From a virus, in the IMG/VR virus record IMGVR_UViG_3300037155_000212, positions 1-24,535 of that record: a stretch of DNA of 24,535 bases. One strand, 5' to 3'. How positions within the stretch are numbered: the stretch's first letter is position 1; each line of letters begins with the position of its first letter. Under the pieces are notes generated by a model. That model did not search any database. It saw only the letters and a program-made list of their open reading frames with translations, and was not told where the DNA came from. The translations under genes were made by a program, and so were the position numbers. Of the stretch, positions 1 to 8,429 are shown one piece after another.

Positions 1-687
1 CTACAGATTGTCAACGTCGATGTCGTGCGTACGGACATAGTCCATGTACGCTTTCTCGTCGCTCTTGCGAAGCGCCGCGAGATCGGTGGCTGAAATGTGT
101 TGTGGCTTTTCGGGTGTCCGGGGACCGCCGTTACCGGTCAACAATGTTGGCGCGGACGGTTTCGGCGTGGGAGCAGGAGCGCTGCCGTTTTTCTGGAGGA
201 AGGCATCCACGAGGACTTCCATAGGAACTCCTTTGTACTGCGGTTTGGAAGCATACTGTCGGAACGCTTGCTCTTTGCCCTGAAGGGCAGTGTTCGAGGC
301 GAGGACGAGCTCAATGCTCGTGTTCCAAGAACGTTCAGCTTGTAATTCTTGCGCGGTATGCGCTGCGTTTCCAGCTATGCGTTCCGCACCGAGTGTGCGG
401 GTTGCCAGCCTCTTTTCGGTGTCGCTCATGAGGTCCCATTCCGGGAATGCTGTCCTCAGATCCGAATCGGTTGGTTCTTTTGTCGATTCCTGTTGGGCTG
501 CCTGTCGTTGCTTTTCAGCTTCGACGAGCAATTGCGCCTCTCTCGATGAATCCGCGAACTTCTGTTTCCAGAAATCGACGGTCTCTTCGGGTTTGACGAC
601 AGCCGGCTCAACTATCGGCTGTGCTGGTATTTCGGTCTCCGGCTTGACCTCGTCCGTCTCTTTTATGAGGTTAGGATCTTCTGGCAT
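1..687 (-). CDS. Scaffold-like acidic phage head protein
   Basis: The 228-residue protein is rich in Glu, Pro, Gln and Ala. It has a disordered acidic N-terminus (residues 1-40), a helical, probably coiled-coil middle (about 38-150) and a Pro/Thr linker near 165-195. It has no membrane segment or catalytic motif. This composition, together with a position downstream of terminase and portal on the same strand, fits an internal scaffolding protein that shapes the procapsid and is then lost. Scaffold families diverge too much for a firm match, so this rests on composition and order. The stop codon TAG is the first three bases of the window, so the gene is complete, and the major capsid gene would be expected just beyond the edge. 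No Shine-Dalgarno sequence precedes the ATG (AATCAAATG context). A promoter candidate lies at 730-757. Confidence 0.6.
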   Translation of the reverse strand: MPEDPNLIKETDEVKPETEIPAQPIVEPAVVKPEETVDFWKQKFADSSREAQLLVEAEKQRQAAQQESTKEPTDSDLRTAFPEWDLMSDTEKRLATRTLGAERIAGNAAHTAQELQAERSWNTSIELVLASNTALQGKEQAFRQYASKPQYKGVPMEVLVDAFLQKNGSAPAPTPKPSAPTLLTGNGGPRTPEKPQHISATDLAALRKSDEKAYMDYVRTHDIDVDNL

Positions 688-729
688 TTGATTGGGTGCC
701 GTGTCTTTTAGACGTTAGGCATTGATTTA

Positions 730-757
730 ATTATGATTGCCGTTCGATATTTGGCAA
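730..757 (-). promoter_or_regulatory. Candidate leftward promoter for the scaffold-like gene
   Basis: On the minus strand TTGCCA (757-752) is followed after 16 bases by CATAAT (735-730). The predicted start of transcription is about 36 bases before the ATG at 687. A short inverted repeat (TTGCC/GGCAA) overlaps the spacer. The same geometry recurs upstream of the portal gene. Called by eye. Confidence 0.4.
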
Positions 758-767
758 TGTGTACAAC

Positions 768-962
768 CTACTTCTCTGCTTTCTTTGAGGCTCTCGGTGC
801 GGGCTTCGCACCTGTGAACCCCAACACTTCCGCGAATACTTCTCTCTCCGGTTCGGAGAGATACGGTGCGCGCGCCTTCAGAAACTCGATGTCGGTAGTC
901 GTGAGATCCTGCGGCTGTATCCGTACGAGCCTATCGAATAAGCTCTGTGAGCCCTGGTCCAT
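768..962 (-). CDS. Small hypothetical protein, 64 aa
   Basis: The product is short and soluble, with a helical middle (about residues 17-50) and a basic Ala/Lys-rich tail ending in KKAEK. I recognise no domain. The ATG overlaps the stop of the preceding 34-codon gene as TAATG, which indicates translational coupling and supports both being genes. It lies between fibre-like and scaffold-like genes, so a small head or assembly accessory is possible, but that is only inferred from position. Confidence 0.5.
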   Translation of the reverse strand: MDQGSQSLFDRLVRIQPQDLTTTDIEFLKARAPYLSEPEREVFAEVLGFTGAKPAPRASKKAEK

Positions 963-1066
963 TACTGGGCAGGCTCTTCCGTCGGCGTCTCTGCTTCCGG
1001 AGCTTCTACCGGAGCTTCCGGAGCGGCGACCTCTTCCTGGCCCGGCTCTTTTACTTCTTCATCCAT
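962..1066 (-). CDS. Tiny acidic Glu/Pro-rich protein, 34 aa
   Basis: A 34-codon reading frame starts at ATG 1066 and ends with a TAA that overlaps the next start (TAATG at 964-960). Its product is nearly all Glu, Pro, Ala and Val, with repeated PE/AP units (EAPVEAPEAE), and it is certainly disordered. The junction matches the coupling seen elsewhere in this gene chain, which is the main reason to accept it. Function is unknown. The composition resembles the acidic N-terminus of the scaffold-like protein at 1-687. Confidence 0.4.
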   Translation of the reverse strand: MDEEVKEPGQEEVAAPEAPVEAPEAETPTEEPAQ

Positions 1067-1093
1067 GTGAGTAGTGATTTGGTTTGCGACCTT

Positions 1094-1411
1094 TTATTCA
1101 ATTCCATACTTGTTCTTGAGCATGGATCGTAGTTGATCTCGTTCGGTCTCGGGAGAGACGATGAACTTCGTGAGCGTGGCGAGGATGTCGCCATACGCTT
1201 TGTAGTACGAGTCCTTGGCCGGCGAGTTCTCGAAACTGCGGAGCTCGACATTGGCGCGTTCTAGTTCCCGCGGGAGGAACTTCTTGAGATCATCGATCGT
1301 GATGTCGCGCTTTTCGAGTATGACCGCCCATTGCATCCACGTTGCCTTCTCGGCCGGTTTGAGGTCGTCGATCGATTTGAGCCCTAGTTTTTGGAGGATT
1401 TGGTCGAGCAT
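1094..1411 (-). CDS. Helical hypothetical protein, 105 aa
   Basis: I chose the ATG at 1411 (MLDQILQKLG...) because it sits just after the TAA of the preceding gene and has GGAG nine bases upstream. The frame is open further upstream, but only into that gene. The protein is charged and predicted mostly helical, with no signal peptide or membrane segment: LKPAEKATW near residue 18, and a C-terminal helix ending near NKYGIE. It lies in the structural gene block, so a virion or assembly role is possible. I do not recognise the family. Confidence 0.6.
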   Translation of the reverse strand: MLDQILQKLGLKSIDDLKPAEKATWMQWAVILEKRDITIDDLKKFLPRELERANVELRSFENSPAKDSYYKAYGDILATLTKFIVSPETERDQLRSMLKNKYGIE

Positions 1412-1415
1412 GGTG

Positions 1416-2204
1416 TTAATCTCCCGCGAAGAATATGGCGTCCGAAGTAGTTGCGACGGGTGGTGCGGCTTCAAGTTCAGCAACAACCATTGCGCTTGCT
1501 GGAAGGTTATTGCTCGACACGGAAGTTTCCGTCATGGTGTAGCTCTGAATGGTCGTGCCTGTCTTTCGGCTCGTCACTGAACCAATCGCAGAAGCACTCC
1601 CAGATTGCGGCGTTGTATTTTGCAAGAGAAGCGTTTGCGATCCGCCCTGCGTATAGGTCGTCGTCGTGCTTGTCGTATACCCAAAAGTCGCTCCATCGAG
1701 AATCCACGAGTTTACCGCAAGCGTCGTGATCGATGCGGATTCGGCAGGATTCGTCGTTTGGCTGGTGGTCGTCGCTGCGCCGAACGGGGTTGATTGATTC
1801 ACATTGTTGTACGCATTAAGATGAATCGTCATTGCTTTTGCTGCCGAGCTGACGGTAGAAGATGCGACATTCGTTCCCGTGGGTGGATTTACGAGGTAAT
1901 ACACCGCATCATAAACATCCGTTCCATTTGCTTTTGTGGACGAAGTGAGAAGCGTCATGGGAACGCCGTTGAATGATGCGGTCGAAGTCACGCCGGCGGC
2001 GGCTGTGTAATAACCGACATTCGCATACAGCACCATATTCGTCCCGGCCGAGATTGTGATGGAACTCGTGACGGTCGTGTTTGACGAAGCACCAGCGAAA
2101 GCGCTCGAAGTGGCGTTCAGCGTGATAGCGGCGGCGTGCGCCCACGGTGATCTAATGAAGAATCCAACAAATAGAATGATGAATCCAAGAGCTATTTTTT
2201 TCAT
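1416..2204 (-). CDS. Secreted Ser/Thr-rich beta protein
   Basis: The 262-residue product starts with a clear Sec signal peptide: MKK, a hydrophobic run to about residue 18, and AHA-A cleavage near residue 25. The mature part is low in charge, very rich in Thr, Ser, Ala and Asn, and shows alternating hydrophobic patterns typical of a beta-sandwich. It resembles Ser/Thr-rich surface proteins common in Parcubacteria genomes. The ATG overlaps the stop of the 800-residue fibre-like gene (TAATG), so the two are probably made together. A signal peptide is unexpected in a phage structural block. The protein may be exported to the cell surface before or instead of joining virions. It could also be a captured host adhesin. 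Confidence 0.65.
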   Translation of the reverse strand: MKKIALGFIILFVGFFIRSPWAHAAAITLNATSSAFAGASSNTTVTSSITISAGTNMVLYANVGYYTAAAGVTSTASFNGVPMTLLTSSTKANGTDVYDAVYYLVNPPTGTNVASSTVSSAAKAMTIHLNAYNNVNQSTPFGAATTTSQTTNPAESASITTLAVNSWILDGATFGYTTSTTTTYTQGGSQTLLLQNTTPQSGSASAIGSVTSRKTGTTIQSYTMTETSVSSNNLPASAMVVAELEAAPPVATTSDAIFFAGD

Positions 2205-4606
2205 TATGGGCTGTAGTTAAGATTCGCACCGCCATAGCAATCCGTCGACGAAACTCCTGCGCAAACAAGTGACACAATATCCATTTTGCTTGCAGTCGTC
2301 GTAAGTGTCGGCGCAGTTCCGGCCGCCCACTGAACCGTGGAAGGCCATGTGATCGTCCGGGAGCCGGTGGAATCTTGTAAGAGCAGGAGTAGATACCGAG
2401 CGCCGGCATTCACATTGGAGAAGGTGAAGGTGGTTGATGTCGTCAATTTTATTTCCTGCACATTGCTATTGTTCCAATTGATCGCTGTCGTGCTGACCGT
2501 CGCCGTGCTCGAAGCAAAGAGCGAATAATACTGTGTCCCGGATGCTTCGACGACGCCTTTGAATGTCGTCGCCGCATTGAATGTCTGCGCCTGTGTCCAA
2601 GTGTTCGCAGTCGTGAGTTCGGTATTGAGGCCGCCAATCGGACTCCAATAGGTCGCATCATCTATCATTCGCACCGCTTGTCCGGGCGTAAGGGTCAGCA
2701 CGCTGGATGTCGCGCTGTTGTAGTAAACATAATCACTTCCATTCGTTGTGATCGTGCAATTTGTCGTTCCGCGATTCGCAAAGTCGAAATCAAGGCCGGT
2801 GTTATTTACTATCGTCGGGAGCGTGTAATTTACCGTCGAGGTTCCGTTGCAAACCTGGTAATTCGGAGAATATGCTTGAAGTGTTGAGCTTACCGTGGAT
2901 ACGGTGGGATTACCGATAAATCCATTGTAGTAAGTGAAGTTCCCCGTCAGGGCAAGTGTTGAGTCGAGGAATGATGGCGCGTTCGTCATAAACCCTGCGA
3001 CAGGAGCACGGGTTCCATAGAGATAGGTAACGCCCGGAACATCTCCCTGATTTGCAAAGCCAACGCTTGTTACCGTACTGCCCGAACCGAGGGTCATAAA
3101 GTCAGTCACGGTCGTAGCACCGATATAGGTATTCGCATCAGCAGACACGTCGAATAAATTAACCTTCACATTCGGACCGACCGACATCATGGTCGTCCAC
3201 GCGTTGCCACCGCCGTTGCCGTCGTTCAGGAATTGAGCATTGGCAAGTCCGATGTCCACCGAAGTATTCGGGTTGCCAGCGTTGGTTGTGATAGGGACAT
3301 AAGAAACCCATCCGCCACCTGCAGACCCAGGATTCTCCCATCGGCAATTCACTGCGTGGAAGGAATTGTTCTGTCCGTCATACCAGTCGAGATAAACTCC
3401 CGCATCGTCGAACGCGACACCGGAACACTCCCAATCGGCAAAGCCCGAAGTCTGCAAGTGAACCGCCCAACTGATCGCCGTCGCATTGTTGTTCGGCTGT
3501 GCGTCCGCAAACGTACTATTTGTCAGTCGCATTTCCTCGTCACCATTCGATGTCCCATCATCAAAGAGCAGTCCGCCCCCAGTGATGTTCGGGGCATTAA
3601 AATCGCTGATAGTCTGGTCGATGGTGAAGAAGTACACATTGTCGCCTTGATAGATGTTGTAGTAGAAACCTTTTACGTGGCTGTTTTTGAGGACAACCCC
3701 TTCCGCGCCCTGCGTGCCACCGAAATAGAATCCCGTCGATGAACCGTTGCTCGGCCCATTCAGGTAAATCCCGTCCACGCCCCATCCTTCGTGCTTCGAG
3801 TTCCCGATGTCGTAGGTGAATGCAGGGGTCGCGAGTGTACCGCCAACCGCTGCCGCTGATGTCAGGGTACTCGTTGTCGTAAGCCCCGCGTTCTTGTACA
3901 GAACGAACGTGTGGGTTGACGTAGAGAGATTACCGACGTAATAGAGTGTGCCTACGCCAAGCGTTGATACTGGGCCGACGTAAGTCACTGGCTCGCCCGT
4001 GAACGTGTCGAGTGCGGTCGTCGTTGCGTAGGTGATGACCTTCGTCGAAGTATTGACTGCTGTGATGCTGAAGTAGCTAGGCGTGAAGCTAAATATCGTT
4101 CCACCTCCCGGAATGCCTTTATCGAGAATGTACTTGCCATTGATATTGCTGATGACGGGGACGCTATGGTTATACCGATAGCTTCCGTAATCAATTTCCG
4201 TACTTGACGGAGCCGCCGTATAGATGTCGTTGTGACATTGGCCTGCATCATAATCGGGGTAACTCACACCGCACGTTGCGCCTGCGGCCAATGCCGTCGG
4301 AGAAGGGAACTGAACTTTCGTATTGAAAGTAAACGTGCCAGTCGCATTTCCCGGAAGATTGAGTGGATAGGTTAATGTGCTTGTCCCAGAGCTTCCACAA
4401 CCCGAGCCTGTACACGTTCCGGCGATGTTGAGGTTGTTGAATGAACCATTGACGGTCGAGCTACCGAGCGTGGTCGATGTGGAAAGCGGAAGGATGTTGT
4501 TACCGACTTTCTTTACGATCGGAGGGGTGGATACCTGGGCAAGTGCTACCCCGATAGAGGAAGCCAAGATGAGCGCCGGAAGGATGTATTTGAGTAATTT
4601 CTTCAT
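2204..4606 (-). CDS. Large beta-helix fibre/spike-like protein with signal peptide
   Basis: The 800-residue product has an N-terminal Sec signal peptide (MKKLLKYILPALILASS, likely cut after ALA near residue 23). A Thr/Ser/Gly-rich region follows. The middle (about 265-480) has repeated short strands such as GIYLNG, GFYFGG and VVLKNS, suggesting a right-handed parallel beta-helix of the pectate-lyase type used by phage tailspikes. The last 110 residues carry a DSTGSRTITWP-type domain that I know from phage fibre C-termini and CPR surface proteins. The likely role is receptor or surface binding. It begins two bases after the stop of the 4609-4905 gene and overlaps the next gene by TAATG. The signal peptide is odd for a virion fibre. 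It could instead be a secreted adhesin. There are few Cys, and no catalytic residues that I can place. Confidence 0.7.
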   Translation of the reverse strand: MKKLLKYILPALILASSIGVALAQVSTPPIVKKVGNNILPLSTSTTLGSSTVNGSFNNLNIAGTCTGSGCGSSGTSTLTYPLNLPGNATGTFTFNTKVQFPSPTALAAGATCGVSYPDYDAGQCHNDIYTAAPSSTEIDYGSYRYNHSVPVISNINGKYILDKGIPGGGTIFSFTPSYFSITAVNTSTKVITYATTTALDTFTGEPVTYVGPVSTLGVGTLYYVGNLSTSTHTFVLYKNAGLTTTSTLTSAAAVGGTLATPAFTYDIGNSKHEGWGVDGIYLNGPSNGSSTGFYFGGTQGAEGVVLKNSHVKGFYYNIYQGDNVYFFTIDQTISDFNAPNITGGGLLFDDGTSNGDEEMRLTNSTFADAQPNNNATAISWAVHLQTSGFADWECSGVAFDDAGVYLDWYDGQNNSFHAVNCRWENPGSAGGGWVSYVPITTNAGNPNTSVDIGLANAQFLNDGNGGGNAWTTMMSVGPNVKVNLFDVSADANTYIGATTVTDFMTLGSGSTVTSVGFANQGDVPGVTYLYGTRAPVAGFMTNAPSFLDSTLALTGNFTYYNGFIGNPTVSTVSSTLQAYSPNYQVCNGTSTVNYTLPTIVNNTGLDFDFANRGTTNCTITTNGSDYVYYNSATSSVLTLTPGQAVRMIDDATYWSPIGGLNTELTTANTWTQAQTFNAATTFKGVVEASGTQYYSLFASSTATVSTTAINWNNSNVQEIKLTTSTTFTFSNVNAGARYLLLLLQDSTGSRTITWPSTVQWAAGTAPTLTTTASKMDIVSLVCAGVSSTDCYGGANLNYSP

Positions 4607-4608
4607 GG

Positions 4609-4905
4609 CTAGAATAGATAGCTGTACGAATATCCGTCGCCGCTGGTCACGGCGTCGAACCAGACCTTTGAGAGATCGTCGATCCTGATCTGTACCGATT
4701 GAAACGGGACGAGCGGAGTGCCGATTCTTCCGCTCGCCGCTCCGACAACGTTCGAACCGCCATAGACGATCGTGCCGACGTTATTCTCATTGGCAGTGAT
4801 GGTGAGCTCCGCGCATGGGGTAGCTCCTGCGGCTAATTGCACAGCGGTTCCTGCGGTCGTGATTGATCCGTTCCCGCTTTTTAGATTTGTATATGGTTGA
4901 GGCAT
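4609..4905 (-). CDS. Small beta-rich phage structural protein, 98 aa
   Basis: The protein is Gly/Thr/Ser/Val-rich and clearly all-beta. It has the pattern SITTAGTAVQLAAGATPC near residues 14-31, then TIVYGGSNVV and a C-terminal SGDGYSYSYLF. Similar small proteins (N-terminal 'TAGTAVQL', central 'GTxVVGGSxVV', C-terminal 'DAxxSGxxVxxxY') are common in tailed-phage structural modules and may decorate the head or fibre base. It sits 16 bases after the portal gene and two bases before the fibre-like gene, which suggests coupled translation. There is no Shine-Dalgarno sequence; the start context is A/T-rich (ATAATCAAATG). The exact role is not known. Confidence 0.65.
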   Translation of the reverse strand: MPQPYTNLKSGNGSITTAGTAVQLAAGATPCAELTITANENNVGTIVYGGSNVVGAASGRIGTPLVPFQSVQIRIDDLSKVWFDAVTSGDGYSYSYLF

Positions 4906-4921
4906 TTGATTATTTATTGGT

Positions 4922-6622
4922 TTATTTTCCGACTGGTTGAGGCATGGAAGGCATTGGGGACATGGGCGGTGTTGCGCCTGGCGGACCCGGTGGCGCGCCC
5001 GGCAACGCTTGGGGCATTTGGTCGTCGAAGTTCATGACCTCGGTTGTCTCCTCCGGTGTGAGATCGAGCCAATCGAGCGTCTTCTGCTTCTGGATCTTCT
5101 GTAGCGGGACGTTGTTCGGGAACTGAGCGGTCGCTACCTGCATCTTTTGAATGGTCTTGAGGCTGTCGGATTCCTTATCAGCTTTCGAGCCTACCTTGAC
5201 CTTGTAGCCTTCGTTCGAGAACGTCTTTGCGAGGTCGAGCGTCTTCGCGGAGAACTTGCCGCTCGGGCCTTTCTTGTGGAGAGTAGGCTTCTCCATCGTG
5301 CCGCCATTCGCCATGACAAGCGCGATAAAGATATTCCCGATGTCCTCCCAATAGCGTTTGTGATATTTCGAAACGTTCTGCGCGCGTTCCTTTGCCTTTG
5401 CTGCCAATATCTGAATCTCCTGGGCGGTCTGCTGTGCGCCGCCCTCGTTCGGGTCTTGATCGCCATTCTCGATGGCTGTAGCGCCTGATACGCCCTGAAT
5501 CTCCCCGTCGATGAAATTGAGCTCGTTGAACACATCGCCCATCTCGGCAATCTGCACTGGATGAAGGACCTTGCTCGGGTCGCCTGGCAATGGATAGAAG
5601 CCGAATGGCGAAGGGTCATAACCTACCGGACTCCATCCTTCCTTGACGGTCGAGTCATAGAAATACATCCCATAGTTCGCGAGTGTGCCGTTCTCCACCT
5701 TCTGGCTCCAGCGTGCGTTCGCGACGAGGTTCAATCCGCGCACCGAATCCGCTCCGCCGTCGCTCCAAATGTCCGTACGCTCGGTATCGCCGGCCCACGA
5801 TGCCCATGAAAATACGTTAATACCCAAAATATCCTCAAGCGGCTTCTGCATGAGGATCTCTGATCCGTTCCCAGTCACGATGACCATGACGACATCTTTC
5901 TTCTTTGCGTCGTCCCATACTTTCTGTTGGCACTCGTTCAATTCCACATAGGTCTCTCCCAATACCGGATTCATCACATCGGGAACGCCGAGCTCATTCA
6001 TACGCTGTGCGCGATCTGAGACAGCGAGTGAGTTTTGGCCGGCTTTGATGAGTCCGGCTTGCGTGGCAAAGAACTCTTTGAGCCGAGTGACAGAGGCCGC
6101 ATCATACAGCGGATTTCGTTCTACGTCCGAGAGCGTGCGATAGATCCCAATGTGGGTAATTCTGCGGCCGGATTGAATGTCCCACGGATTCGCGTAGCGG
6201 TCCACGAACACGTCCTGCGGATCGATGACCTCCATGTGAAACCAGCCGTCGAGGATGTTCATCTTCATGAACGATCGGCCGTAGAGCCATTCCTGCTTGC
6301 GATCGACTTCCTCAAGGATGTCGAGCCTCAAGCGATCGGCGCACGCTTCCCAATAGGCATTCAGGAATAATTCCTTCTGCCCATCATTGCCTTTGTCCTC
6401 GTACTCGTTATCAACCGGCCAATTTGTCTGTGTGAGATAGGTCTTGAGCGTCTTCTTCATGTACGGCACATTGACGCTCTGCCGCTGGGTCAAACGGTTG
6501 ATGATGACCGTATCCCGATAAAGTTCATAGTTCGCGGTCCATTGCGGATGGCGACGCAAGCGCCAATTGAGATCGGCGAGATGATTCTTCTGGATTTGGT
6601 CGATGGTGAGGGAAGTTACCAT
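4922..6622 (-). CDS. Phage portal protein
   Basis: The 566-residue protein has the layout of P22-like portals. An N-terminal helical part (about 1-60) contains IDQIQKNHLADLNWRLRRHP and NRLTQRQSVNVPYMKKT. A clip/stem core follows with VIDPQDVFVDRYANPWDIQ, the portal hallmark for positioning the DNA channel, near residues 130-150. A long helical region contains EIQGVSGATAIENG and QTAQEIQILAAKAKERAQ. The C-terminal tail is Pro/Gly/Met-rich. Portals form a dodecameric ring at one head vertex, nucleate assembly and pass DNA driven by terminase. It lies between the terminase genes (with one opposite-strand gene inserted) and the structural block, the usual place. The GTA-ATG start lacks a Shine-Dalgarno site. 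A promoter candidate lies at 6650-6677. Confidence 0.85.
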   Translation of the reverse strand: MVTSLTIDQIQKNHLADLNWRLRRHPQWTANYELYRDTVIINRLTQRQSVNVPYMKKTLKTYLTQTNWPVDNEYEDKGNDGQKELFLNAYWEACADRLRLDILEEVDRKQEWLYGRSFMKMNILDGWFHMEVIDPQDVFVDRYANPWDIQSGRRITHIGIYRTLSDVERNPLYDAASVTRLKEFFATQAGLIKAGQNSLAVSDRAQRMNELGVPDVMNPVLGETYVELNECQQKVWDDAKKKDVVMVIVTGNGSEILMQKPLEDILGINVFSWASWAGDTERTDIWSDGGADSVRGLNLVANARWSQKVENGTLANYGMYFYDSTVKEGWSPVGYDPSPFGFYPLPGDPSKVLHPVQIAEMGDVFNELNFIDGEIQGVSGATAIENGDQDPNEGGAQQTAQEIQILAAKAKERAQNVSKYHKRYWEDIGNIFIALVMANGGTMEKPTLHKKGPSGKFSAKTLDLAKTFSNEGYKVKVGSKADKESDSLKTIQKMQVATAQFPNNVPLQKIQKQKTLDWLDLTPEETTEVMNFDDQMPQALPGAPPGPPGATPPMSPMPSMPQPVGK

Positions 6623-6649
6623 GTATACGCTTCGACCTGTATATGCTTG

Positions 6650-6697
6650 ATTATGAATCGTTGTGGAAATTGTGCAAGGCTGGGGATAACTTAGAAT
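6650..6697. promoter_or_regulatory. Divergent promoter pair between portal and the plus-strand insert gene
   Basis: On the minus strand TTGCAC (6677-6672) and CATAAT (6655-6650) are 16 bases apart and point to the portal gene. On the plus strand TTGTGC (6670-6675) and TAGAAT (6692-6697), also 16 apart, point to the gene at 6714. The two -35 boxes overlap in a TTGTGCAA block, so polymerase could bind for only one direction at a time. Called by eye. Confidence 0.4.
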
Positions 6698-6713
6698 GGA
6701 CGCGAGGTGAACG

Positions 6714-7214
6714 ATGCGATTGCCAGCGTGGTGGGACTTTATGTTTGTTTGGAAATTCGTCCAGTTCTTTGGCCCATTCGCGATCTCTATTGTGGCACTC
6801 GGGTACGTACTCTACGACCGTCATCCGCGATTGAAGATAAAGGCTAGGAAAGGGGATTGGTATACGCTGAAAGATTGCTCGCGCCCTCGTTATTCCGTTA
6901 TGTTCGGTGGCGTAGTTGAGATCTATAACGTCAGTTCAAGGGCTAATGCCATACGCGAGTATCGATTCTTGTGTAAGCGAGCGAAGGGAGATTGGGAGGA
7001 GATGGAAAGCGAGTACTACTTCGCGGTTCCGTTAATAGGCGCTGCATCCGAGAGTCTCAATCGAACGCCACTCATTCTCGCGCCTTATGCCGGAGTAGAT
7101 GCGAAGATTCAGGCATTTATAAAGAAACCGCGACCCGTTGAAATGCGAGTGAGAATTGAAGTCGAAGATTTATTCGGTAAGCGTTACCGCTTGGATGTTA
7201 CTGCGAAGTCGTAG
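6714..7214 (+). CDS. Membrane-anchored beta-domain protein, probable phage moron
   Basis: The 166-residue protein has one N-terminal membrane helix (about residues 8-33, FVWKFVQFFGPFAISIVAL). A cytoplasmic or surface domain follows with alternating strands (VEIYNVSSRA, VEMRVRIEVEDLFG) resembling an immunoglobulin-like sandwich. It is on the opposite strand between portal and terminase, with its own AGGTGA ribosome site and promoter-like boxes. It ends three bases before the converging terminase stop. Such extra genes in phage structural blocks are often expressed in lysogens. A single-helix membrane protein here might block superinfection or alter the host envelope, which is inferred from position and topology only. 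I do not recognise the family. Confidence 0.7.
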   Translation: MRLPAWWDFMFVWKFVQFFGPFAISIVALGYVLYDRHPRLKIKARKGDWYTLKDCSRPRYSVMFGGVVEIYNVSSRANAIREYRFLCKRAKGDWEEMESEYYFAVPLIGAASESLNRTPLILAPYAGVDAKIQAFIKKPRPVEMRVRIEVEDLFGKRYRLDVTAKS

Positions 7215-7217
7215 TCG

Positions 7218-8429
7218 TCACCCCGGCATTCCAGGGAACGGTCGGATGAGTCCGATAGTCGGTGCGGGCATCGGCATGGACTTCGCATTGTGGTTGTAAA
7301 CCGCGTAACGGATAGCGTCCATGCAGTGATCGTTCATCTTGATGGGTTCTTCTTTCGGCTTTTCCGGGTCGTACCGATAGCTGTTGAACTCGTCGATGAC
7401 GTCCTTGCACGTGTCAAAAACAAAAAGCTGGCGCTTGCGTATAAGCTCACGGACACGGTCAATACCAAGGACGACGTTTTTATCGACGTTCTTCACGTAG
7501 AATCCATGCCGCTTCATGTTCTCAATGCGGTCCGGCTCGGCGGGGTCGGGATACACGTCGCGGAAGTTCGTTTCGAGCTGAAGCTTCTTGAGATCTGACT
7601 CTATCTCGTCCTGGACTTTCCCTGACTCGTAATACTCGTTTGTGAGGAAATAGTTACTGTCGTTGTCTATTTTGATGACGACGCCGGCGGCTGCGTTATG
7701 GAATCCAAAGTCGAACCCGAGAATTACATCGCGCACGTTGATCGGCCTGGCCACGATGATCTGGTCTTTCGGAAGGTCATAGACCAGCCCCTCCATCTTT
7801 GAGAACTCTCCGCAATACCGGCGCGCGAACTCCTCCGGGCTCAACCGCTTCTTTTCTGCCTCGAAATGCTCCTTGGGAAAGTTGGGATTGTCGATGGATG
7901 CCCAGGTAAATACCGAGAGGCGCGAGTCCTCGTGCCGTTGCCACGGCAGATAGAACTCCTCGTGAAGCCAGTTCAGGGAATATGGAGTCGTGGTGATGAG
8001 GATCTGGCCGCCGGTCATGGCGACGCGCGACTTGAGAATCGTCCAGGCAAGGCGGGGCATCTGGCCGGCTTCGTCCACCCATTCCCAGTTGGCCGTGATG
8101 CCCTCAGCGCCGGGCGGCTGGTCGAACGATCGAACGAAAACCTTTCCGCCCGTGGGAAGCTCGATCTCGCCCTTTGCTTCCTTGTAATACTTCCGGAGCA
8201 TCGGGAAGTTCTGAAAGAATTTGTCGAGGGTGGATTGCTGGAGGATCTTGTACGTTGGCGCGCCGATGATGCCGTTCCCTTTTGGAAACTCCTGTATCTT
8301 CTTGCCGGCCCAAATGGAACCGAGGAATGTCTTTCCCGACTGGACTCCCGCTATTGCAGCGCCGAATTGCGTTTGAAAATTGAACGCGGCGAATTGCTGG
8401 CCGAATAGCTCAATTCTTTTGTCCTCCAT
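7218..8429 (-). CDS. terL: Terminase large subunit
   Basis: The 403-residue ATPase-nuclease drives DNA into the head and cuts it. Visible motifs: Walker A GVQSGKT at 28-34, Walker B plus catalytic Glu in WEWVDE at 115-120, and the coupling motif ITTTPYS at 145-151. The C-terminal RNase H-like nuclease shows GFDFGF (Asp240), PDPAEPD (Asp295 or Asp300) and NDHCMDAIRY (Asp367/Asp371). All key acidic residues appear present. It is on the short side for TerL, with little sequence before Walker A. It overlaps the small-subunit gene by 20 bases, as expected for coupled translation. The stop lies three bases from that of the converging plus-strand gene. Confidence 0.92.
   Translation of the reverse strand: MEDKRIELFGQQFAAFNFQTQFGAAIAGVQSGKTFLGSIWAGKKIQEFPKGNGIIGAPTYKILQQSTLDKFFQNFPMLRKYYKEAKGEIELPTGGKVFVRSFDQPPGAEGITANWEWVDEAGQMPRLAWTILKSRVAMTGGQILITTTPYSLNWLHEEFYLPWQRHEDSRLSVFTWASIDNPNFPKEHFEAEKKRLSPEEFARRYCGEFSKMEGLVYDLPKDQIIVARPINVRDVILGFDFGFHNAAAGVVIKIDNDSNYFLTNEYYESGKVQDEIESDLKKLQLETNFRDVYPDPAEPDRIENMKRHGFYVKNVDKNVVLGIDRVRELIRKRQLFVFDTCKDVIDEFNSYRYDPEKPKEEPIKMNDHCMDAIRYAVYNHNAKSMPMPAPTIGLIRPFPGMPG

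Noticed and set aside
290-691. 133-aa plus-strand frame opposite the scaffold-like gene
   Set aside because: It is a mirror frame of the scaffold-like gene, with Ser/Cys-rich shadow composition and no ribosome site.
3233-3742. 169-aa plus-strand frame inside the fibre-like gene
   Set aside because: It is an antisense frame of a repetitive, stop-poor region. The minus-strand product has the signal peptide and fibre features.
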